From Caryophanales bacterium UBA4694 (lineage in GTDB: Bacteria > Bacillota_I > Bacilli_A > RFN20 > CAG-288), in the NCBI GenBank assembly GCA_002404835.1, contig DHKM01000013.1:11044-23733 (forward strand): DNA of 12,690 nt. Reading direction: 5' to 3'. Under the pieces are notes generated by a model. It was given only the letters and a program-made list of their open reading frames with translations. It searched no databases and was not told the DNA's origin. A program made the position numbers and the translations under genes. Of the stretch, positions 8,446 through 12,690 are shown piece by piece (position 1 is the first letter of the stretch; the number at the start of each line of letters is the position of its first letter).

Positions 8446-10016
8446 TGTTTGTCATCCCCCGTTTGATAAACAGCATCCATCTCCTGTTTAGTCATTTTTT
8501 TGGCACCTGCCATATATAGACCCAGTTCTTCCGAAGTAACCTTTCCACCTTTGAAGAGGCCGACAATCTCGCCTTCATACATAACATAAATGTAATCGGA
8601 AAGATTCATAACTTCATCCATTTCCAAAGAAACGAGAAGGACACCACGACCGGAATCTCGGTCTTCTAGAATCCTACGATGAATGGACTCAATGGCTCCT
8701 ACATCAAGTCCTCTAGTAGGTTGTACTGCGACAAGAAGAGAATGTTCCTTTTCCAATTCACGTCCAACAATAACCTTTTGTTGATTTCCGCCTGACATAC
8801 TTCTTACGCATGTCTTAGTTCCCTGAGAAGAACGAATATCATATTTGGAAATAATGTCATTTGTATATTCAGTTCTTTTCTTAAAGCGAATGACACCGGC
8901 TTTTGAAAAATCTTCCGAACGATATCGTTCAATAACTACGTTCTCATCCATGTTGAAATCAAGAACCAGACCATATTTTTGTCTGTCTTCTGGAATATGG
9001 GAAAGACCACTTTGAATTCTTTTTTGAACAGAACAATGGGAAATATCTTTTCCTTCAAAAAGGATTTTTCCTTTTTCGATTTTGCTTAATCCTGTAATAC
9101 AGGATACAAAATCTATTTGACCATTGCCTTCAATACCAGCAATTGTGACGATTTCACCTTCCCTAACACGAACATTAACATTTTTTAAAGATTTCTTATG
9201 TCCTAATTTCGACTTACTGGTAAGATTTTGAATATCCAACAAAGTCTTTCCAGGATGAGATTTTTTCTTATCCAACAGGAACATAACATGTCGACCTACC
9301 ATAAGAGAAGCGAGTTCTTCGACATTCGTTTCTTTAGTCTTTACGGTCTTAATGAATTTTCCCTTACGAAGAATAGTACATGTGTCACTGACTTCCATAA
9401 TTTCATTCAATTTGTGTGAAATGAAAAGTATGGATTTGCCTTCTTTGGCAAGAAATTTCATGGTTTCCATCAGCTCTTTGATTTCCTGAGGAGTAAGAAC
9501 GGCTGTAGGTTCATCAAAAATAAGGATATCGTTATCTCGATAGAGCATCTTCAAAATTTCCGTTCTTTGTTGCATGCCAACAGAGATATCACTTATTTTC
9601 TTATCCAAATCAACCTTTAAGCCATACTTGGTCATAAGGTCTTGCACCTTTTTTTTGGCTCTCTTTTTAGAAACAAAGCCAAAATGAGAGGTCTCAACAC
9701 CAAGAATTATGTTATCCAAAACAGAAAAGCAGTCAACAAGTTTGAAATGCTGATGCACCATACCTATTCCAAGATGGTTGGCATCATTTGGGTTTCTTAT
9801 TTTTACAGGTTTTCCGTCTTTTAATATCTCACCGGAATCAGCCTGATAAAGTCCGAACAAAACACTCATCAAAGTAGATTTTCCAGCGCCATTTTCTCCA
9901 AGTAAGGCATGGATTTCACCTTTTTTCAAACATAAAGTGATATTGTCATTAGCTTTGATACCGGGAAATGTTTTCGTGATGTTGCGCATCTCAATAACAT
10001 AATTTTCATTTTCCAT
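8442..10016 (-). CDS. nupO: Nucleoside ABC importer ATPase, two nucleotide-binding domains (NupO/YufO-like)
   Basis: This 524-residue tandem ATPase powers nucleoside uptake at the cytoplasmic face. NBD1 is complete: Walker A GENGAGKST (40-48), Q-loop MVHQHF with Q89, signature SVGMQQ (145-150) and Walker B FDEP with E169. NBD2 has the degenerate P-loop GIEGNGQ (294-300) without the lysine, an intact signature SGGNQQK (408-414), and QPTRGLDVGA where the catalytic glutamate is replaced by glutamine. This asymmetry is normal for the RbsA/MglA/NupO family, so one site hydrolyses ATP and the other mainly binds it. The start is separated from the lipoprotein gene by 68 bases that contain a perfect palindrome. 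The ribosome binding site is weak (AGG 8 bases and AAAGG about 15 bases upstream), in contrast to the strong sites of the flanking genes. The stop overlaps the first permease. Confidence 0.93.
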   Translation of the reverse strand: MENENYVIEMRNITKTFPGIKANDNITLCLKKGEIHALLGENGAGKSTLMSVLFGLYQADSGEILKDGKPVKIRNPNDANHLGIGMVHQHFKLVDCFSVLDNIILGVETSHFGFVSKKRAKKKVQDLMTKYGLKVDLDKKISDISVGMQQRTEILKMLYRDNDILIFDEPTAVLTPQEIKELMETMKFLAKEGKSILFISHKLNEIMEVSDTCTILRKGKFIKTVKTKETNVEELASLMVGRHVMFLLDKKKSHPGKTLLDIQNLTSKSKLGHKKSLKNVNVRVREGEIVTIAGIEGNGQIDFVSCITGLSKIEKGKILFEGKDISHCSVQKRIQSGLSHIPEDRQKYGLVLDFNMDENVVIERYRSEDFSKAGVIRFKKRTEYTNDIISKYDIRSSQGTKTCVRSMSGGNQQKVIVGRELEKEHSLLVAVQPTRGLDVGAIESIHRRILEDRDSGRGVLLVSLEMDEVMNLSDYIYVMYEGEIVGLFKGGKVTSEELGLYMAGAKKMTKQEMDAVYQTGDDKQ

Positions 10017-10043
10017 AGAGAGACCTAACCTTTATTTAATAAA

Positions 10044-10067
10044 TTAGCCCTCTAATTAGAGGGCTAA
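10044..10067 (-). terminator. Perfect palindrome between lipoprotein and ATPase genes (attenuator or mRNA stabiliser)
   Basis: The 12-base arm TTAGCCCTCTAA is followed directly by its exact reverse complement, giving a hairpin of about 9-10 bp with a core of CCCTC/GAGGG. On the transcribed (minus) strand it is followed by TTTATTAAATAAAGG, a short and interrupted U-run, so any termination should be partial. Such hairpins after a binding-protein gene commonly leave the binding protein in excess over the ATPase and permeases, either by partial termination or by protecting the 3' end. Confidence 0.6.
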
Positions 10068-10084
10068 GTCAACACGGTAGAAAT

Positions 10085-11233
10085 TTACTTATCAAGAGTA
10101 ATTGTAACGTCTGTAAAGACTTCTTTGCTCCAGAAAGCCTGTTCATTGCAGTCGTTATCAACTTTATCATCAATAGAGATTGTTCCGTTCTTGATACCTT
10201 CGAATAATGTCTGATATTCTTCTTTAGTAAAATTCTTGAATCTCCACTCTTCAGTCGGAAGTCCAGTAGAATCTTCTTTAGCACCAAGATTTTGAGCTTT
10301 GCCACCTAATTTGCTATCCCATTCGTTCTTATTGAACAACTGATCAAGGACTCTATTAACAGAAACGGAGAGACCTTTCATAGCAGAGGTAAGAACCTGA
10401 TCCGAAAGACCTTTCTGATCCGTATCTACGCCAATGAGCTTTTTCTCAGGATAAGACTGAGCTGCAGAAACGACAGATTCGACCATAGTTCCACCGCATG
10501 CAAAAATAATTTCAGTACCATCTTTATACCATGAATCCATCTGGGTACGAAGATCTGAACCACCAGTAAAGCTAGAACCATACTGATAAGAAACCTTCAA
10601 AATAGATTTGATGCCTTTTTCCTTGGAAGCTGCATTGATTCCTTGTGCATATCCATAAGCATAGCGATTGCAAGCAGGATTAGTTCCGCCGCCACCAAAA
10701 CATCCACCAAGTTTTGTATAACCTTCCTTGACAGCAGCATATCCAGCCATATAACCAGATTCCTGTTCCTTATAGGTAATGGCAGTAACATTGCTAAGAA
10801 CTTTATTATTTGCATCAGAAAGAGTAAAACCATCAACAAAAATGAATTTGACATCAGGGTTTTCAGATGCAACTTGAGTCATTGCTGTTGCCTGAAAGTA
10901 ACCCGGAGCAACAACGACCTTGGCACCATTTTTAATTGCAAGTTCCATAGCGGCGACACGATCATTATCCGTTGCATTAGAACCATTTGCCGGTTGATAA
11001 TACTGATAAGTCTTGTTGTTCTTTTTAGCAAAATCAACCGCTCCGTTATAAGTACCTTCGTTAAATCCACCATCTTTCAGCATTCCGACATCTGTAACAA
11101 CACCAATTTCAGCTTTAGCAGTGGCAGAACCAGTAGTACTGGTTTTATCACTTCCCTTTGTCTCACCACAACTGACCAATCCAAGACCCATACCGGCGAC
11201 AGCAATGACAGAAAGAATCATCTGCTTTTTCAT
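10085..11233 (-). CDS. bmpA: BMP-family nucleoside-binding lipoprotein (NupN/PnrA-like)
   Basis: This 382-residue membrane-anchored substrate-binding protein delivers nucleosides to the importer encoded downstream. The N-terminus MKKQMILSVIAVAGMGLGLVSC is a lipoprotein signal peptide with lipobox LVSC and lipidated C22. It is followed by a short Ser/Thr/Lys-rich linker. The mature domain begins AEIGVVTDVGMLKDGGFNEGTYNGA, the typical BMP/PnrA opening, and continues with KVVVAPGY, IFVDGFTL and IIFACGGTMVESV, a periplasmic-binding-protein-like two-lobe fold. I choose the ATG at 11233 because GGAGG lies nine bases upstream. An in-frame upstream extension to 11305 would be encoded by the leader terminator and is rejected. 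Expression is predicted to be controlled by a purine riboswitch and possibly by a hairpin that contains the start codon. The exact nucleoside cannot be read from sequence; guanosine-type is inferred from the aptamer class. Confidence 0.94.
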   Translation of the reverse strand: MKKQMILSVIAVAGMGLGLVSCGETKGSDKTSTTGSATAKAEIGVVTDVGMLKDGGFNEGTYNGAVDFAKKNNKTYQYYQPANGSNATDNDRVAAMELAIKNGAKVVVAPGYFQATAMTQVASENPDVKFIFVDGFTLSDANNKVLSNVTAITYKEQESGYMAGYAAVKEGYTKLGGCFGGGGTNPACNRYAYGYAQGINAASKEKGIKSILKVSYQYGSSFTGGSDLRTQMDSWYKDGTEIIFACGGTMVESVVSAAQSYPEKKLIGVDTDQKGLSDQVLTSAMKGLSVSVNRVLDQLFNKNEWDSKLGGKAQNLGAKEDSTGLPTEEWRFKNFTKEEYQTLFEGIKNGTISIDDKVDNDCNEQAFWSKEVFTDVTITLDK

Positions 11234-11260
11234 ACTTTTTCCCCTCCTTTTAGTATGAAA
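11228..11260 (-). promoter_or_regulatory. Hairpin enclosing the bmp start codon, with the ribosome binding site in its loop
   Basis: On the mRNA strand TTTCATAC (11260-11253) pairs perfectly over 8 bp with GTATGAAA (11235-11228). The 17-base loop contains the AGGAGGGG ribosome binding site. The start codon ATG is inside the 3' arm. The stem is A/U-rich and modest in strength, so it may tune rather than block initiation. The pairing is seen directly; the regulatory effect is inferred. Confidence 0.45.
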
Positions 11261-11271
11261 CGTCTTTTCTT

Positions 11272-11303
11272 GAAAAAATGGACTTCTCGAGATGAGAAGC
11301 CCC
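11272..11303 (-). terminator. Intrinsic terminator of the purine riboswitch
   Basis: The 9-bp stem GGGCTTCTC (11302-11294) / GAGAAGTCC (11288-11280), with one G-U pair and the loop ATCTC, is followed by A and six U (11278-11273). It sits about 40 bases before the bmp start codon and inside the operon leader, so it must be conditional: read-through is needed for importer expression. Confidence 0.88.
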
Positions 11304-11345
11304 AATTTAGTCCACGATCTTAGACTGATGTCTGTGGATTAAACG
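11301..11345 (-). promoter_or_regulatory. Antiterminator of the riboswitch expression platform
   Basis: TTTAATCCAC (11343-11334) can pair with GTGGACTAAA (11315-11306) with a single A-C mismatch. Pairing extends weakly on both sides and reaches the first G residues of the terminator stem (11302-11301). The same 5' strand includes TTT of the aptamer P1 helix, so P1 formation and antiterminator formation compete. A small AGAC/GTCT hairpin lies in the loop. This is the layout of a ligand-OFF transcriptional switch. The fold is from hand pairing, not from an energy calculation. Confidence 0.6.
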
Positions 11346-11414
11346 GATAGACTTCTGTTTAATGGTCAGAAGGTAGAGACAGGGTAGCCATACATTTACC
11401 CAATATATCCATTT
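11341..11414 (-). ncRNA. Purine riboswitch aptamer, guanine-type (C74)
   Basis: The minus strand matches the purine riboswitch layout. P1 is AAATGGATA (11414-11406) with TATCCGTTT (11349-11341), 9 bp with one G-U. P2 is GGGTA/TACCC. J2/3 contains the hallmark GTCTCTACC. P3 is CTTCTG (11372-11367) with CAGAAG (11357-11352), 6 perfect bp. L3 is ACCATTAAA, and L2 includes TGTATGG, so the G37-C61 and G38-C60 loop-loop pairs can form. The J3/1 base corresponding to position 74 is C (11350), which specifies guanine or hypoxanthine rather than adenine. U51 is retained, arguing against the Mesoplasma 2'-deoxyguanosine variant. Both hairpin loops look one to three bases longer than the usual seven. 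It precedes an antiterminator, a terminator and the nucleoside importer operon, so purine sufficiency should switch import off. Confidence 0.85.
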
Positions 11415-11426
11415 CTTTCGGGTGGT

Positions 11427-11484
11427 ATTCTATCATACCGGTTTTGAAAAGCATAGTTTTTTTCAAAAAAAGAAATCGATTATA
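11427..11484 (-). promoter_or_regulatory. Candidate promoter region of the nucleoside importer operon
   Basis: Two places on the minus strand could start the leader just upstream of the aptamer: a perfect TATAAT at 11484-11479, and TGATAGAAT at 11435-11427 (extended -10), overlapping TATGAT at 11437-11432. Neither has a convincing -35 box at the right distance. A perfect 9-bp inverted repeat, TTTTGAAAA/TTTTCAAAA (11442-11450 and 11460-11468), lies between them. Confidence 0.35.
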
Positions 11485-11723
11485 TCTCGTCCATTTTTAT
11501 TCAAATTCTTTTTTTACAAGAAATTTTCGCTTTTATATATATGGTTGAATTATTTTGCCAAAATGACCTATTCTGAATAAAAAAAGAGTTGAATAATCAT
11601 ATTTTAATTTTTTATGAAACCGCTGTCAATATAAACACTTGTTCACTTTTTAAGTGGAATTTTAAAGATTTAAAAGAAATAAGAGAAAAGTGCGCAATTA
11701 AAGAAAAAGTTAAATTCAACAAG
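11485..11723. other. AT-rich divergent intergenic spacer without a recognisable gene
   Basis: The whole gap between bmp and fba is 551 bases; its left part holds the riboswitch and its right end the fba promoter. In this middle stretch I see no credible coding frame or RNA gene. It is very AT-rich. It contains a possible upstream promoter for fba (TTGAAT at 11589-11594, 18-base spacer, TATGAA at 11613-11618). It also has a small repeat cluster in which CACTT at 11636-11640 and 11644-11648 is followed by the inverted copy AAGTG at 11652-11656, which could be an operator. Confidence 0.4.
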
Positions 11724-11752
11724 TTGATTAAGCCGAAACGAAATATTACAAT
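11724..11752 (+). promoter_or_regulatory. Promoter of fba
   Basis: TTGATT (11724-11729), a 17-base spacer and TACAAT (11747-11752) give a start near 11759. The short leader of about 26 bases carries the ribosome binding site AAAGGA (11770-11775), nine bases before the ATG. The perfect inverted repeat TCAAC-AA-GTTGA (11716-11727) overlaps the -35 box and could be a repressor site. Confidence 0.65.
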
Positions 11753-11784
11753 ATTCCTGTAAGTCAAAGAAAGGACAAGAAAAA

Positions 11785-12681
11785 ATGTTAGTTAACGCTA
11801 CACGTATGTTAAAACTTGCTAAGCAAGGTCATTATGCTGTCGGTCACTTCAATACCAACAACCTCGAATGGACAAAAGCCATTCTCACCACTGCCCAAGA
11901 GCTTAATTCTCCGGTAATCATTGCTACCTCAATGGGTGCTGGAAAGTATATGGGTGGTTACAAAGCAGTTGCGGCTCTTGTTAAAGCTTTAGATGAAAGT
12001 TTAGGAATTACAGTTCCTGTTGCTTTACATTTGGACCATGGTAATTTTGAAGCTGCAAAAGCATGTGTCGCTGCTGGTTATACTTCCATCATGTTTGACG
12101 GATCCTCTCTTCCTTTTGAAGAGAACATCATGAAAACCAAGGAACTTGTGAACCTTGCTCATGATAAAGGACTTTCCATAGAAGCTGAAGTTGGGGCTAT
12201 CGGCGGTACAGAAGATGGAATCACTGCAGACGGAGAAGTTGCTGATCCTGAAGAGTGCAAAAAGATTGCTGAATTAGGAATCGATTTCCTTGCTGCTGGT
12301 ATCGGAAATATTCATGGTATTTATCCAAAGGATTGGAAAGGTTTACATTTTGATGCTTTAGATAAAATCAACAAAGCCACAGGCAATATCCCGCTTGTTT
12401 TACATGGTGGAACTGGAATTCCGGATGACCAAATCACTCATGCTATCAAAGAAGGCATTTCAAAAATCAATGTAAATACTGATTGTCAGTTGGTTTTTGC
12501 TGCAGCTACTATTAAATATTGTGCAGAAGGTAAAGCTGACCCGACTAGTGAAAATCTTGAAAAGGGATATGATCCCCGTAAGCTTTTAAAACCTGGCTAT
12601 GAAGCAATCAAAGCCAAGGTTGCAGAGAAAATCAAGCTCTTTGGTTGTGAAGGCAAAGCTGACGAATTCTTCAAAATTTAA
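11785..12681 (+). CDS. fba: Class II fructose-1,6-bisphosphate aldolase
   Basis: This 298-residue, zinc-dependent cytosolic aldolase catalyses reversible cleavage of fructose-1,6-bisphosphate to dihydroxyacetone phosphate and glyceraldehyde-3-phosphate in glycolysis. The TIM-barrel motifs are present in order: GHFNTNN near 20-26, catalytic D84 and zinc ligand H85 in LHLDHG, FDGSSLPFEEN at 104-114, E135 in EAEVG followed by IGGTEDG, zinc ligand H177 in GNIHGIY, zinc ligand H208 in LHGGTG, and the phosphate-binding KINVNTD at 228-234. The length is close to the roughly 285-310 usual for the short Gram-positive class IIB form. Tagatose- or ketose-bisphosphate aldolases share this fold, so substrate assignment rests on overall resemblance and on the gene standing alone with its own promoter, without a sugar operon in view. 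It is divergent from the nucleoside importer, with no evident functional link beyond central carbon metabolism. It ends nine bases before the window edge; no terminator is visible. Confidence 0.92.
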   Translation: MLVNATRMLKLAKQGHYAVGHFNTNNLEWTKAILTTAQELNSPVIIATSMGAGKYMGGYKAVAALVKALDESLGITVPVALHLDHGNFEAAKACVAAGYTSIMFDGSSLPFEENIMKTKELVNLAHDKGLSIEAEVGAIGGTEDGITADGEVADPEECKKIAELGIDFLAAGIGNIHGIYPKDWKGLHFDALDKINKATGNIPLVLHGGTGIPDDQITHAIKEGISKINVNTDCQLVFAAATIKYCAEGKADPTSENLEKGYDPRKLLKPGYEAIKAKVAEKIKLFGCEGKADEFFKI

Positions 12682-12690
12682 GAATAAAAG

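Noticed and set aside
9108..9140. Loss-of-function P-loop in the second ATPase domain
   Set aside because: GNGQ without lysine is the normal state of NBD2 in the RbsA/MglA/NupO family and not a sign of decay.
11231..11305. In-frame N-terminal extension of the BMP lipoprotein to 11305
   Set aside because: The added residues would be encoded by the leader terminator hairpin, and the ATG at 11233 has a strong ribosome binding site and starts a normal lipoprotein signal peptide.
10643..11323. 226-codon open frame on the plus strand opposite the lipoprotein gene
   Set aside because: Antisense shadow of a well supported gene; composition is Ile/Ser/Thr-rich without domain signs, and it runs through the riboswitch terminator.
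11341..11414. Adenine or 2'-deoxyguanosine riboswitch
   Set aside because: Position 74 is C, not the U of adenine aptamers, and U51 is kept, whereas the Mesoplasma deoxyguanosine variant, as I recall, has C there. Unusual specificity stays open only because of the loop sizes.
1..12690. CRISPR array, insertion sequence, prophage, tRNA or rRNA gene
   Set aside because: No regularly spaced repeats, transposase-like frames, terminal repeats or recognisable tRNA/rRNA sequence were seen on either strand.

Overview
The window looks like chromosome of a low-GC Gram-positive bacterium (Bacillota). It is AT-rich, has strong AGGAGG-type ribosome binding sites and TTGNNN-17-TATAAT-like promoters, and carries a BMP-family lipoprotein with a Bacillus-like nucleoside ABC system and a LytTR/GHKL two-component pair. 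UGA is used as a stop codon (ends of the nucleoside ATPase and of its first permease), so this is not a UGA=Trp mollicute. An Erysipelotrichia-like or related lineage would fit, but that is a guess from protein flavour only.

Layout. (1) 1-1522, minus: 5' part of alaS (alanyl-tRNA synthetase), cut by the window edge at the start of its editing domain. (2) 1523-1701: short divergent promoter region. (3) 1702-4073, plus: a two-gene ABC exporter (ATPase plus large membrane protein, 4-base overlap), driven by a near-consensus promoter. (4) 4145-6180, plus: LytTR response regulator and GHKL histidine kinase (1-base overlap), with their own consensus-like promoter. A bidirectional terminator at 6179-6208 closes this block. 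(5) 6210-11233, minus: a four-gene nucleoside (probably guanosine-type) importer: BMP lipoprotein, double-NBD ATPase and two permeases. (6) 11234-11784: long divergent regulatory region holding a purine-class riboswitch, an antiterminator/terminator platform and a start-codon hairpin for the importer, plus a promoter for (7) fba, class II fructose-bisphosphate aldolase, 11785-12681, plus.

How it works together. The importer is the best understood unit. The surface lipoprotein captures nucleoside, the two permeases form the channel, and the double-NBD ATPase powers uptake. The leader contains a guanine-type purine aptamer whose P1 3' strand overlaps an antiterminator, followed by a canonical intrinsic terminator, so transcription should stop when intracellular purine is plentiful. 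A perfect palindrome between the lipoprotein and ATPase genes may make the lipoprotein more abundant than the rest. The ABC exporter and the adjacent two-component system are probably functionally linked (sensing and export of, or resistance to, a peptide or drug), but their substrate cannot be told from sequence.

Most of the window is ordinary housekeeping and transport. The parts worth a second look are the riboswitch with enlarged L2/L3 loops, the hairpin around the bmp start codon, the palindrome between the lipoprotein and ATPase genes, and the ABC/LytTR module.
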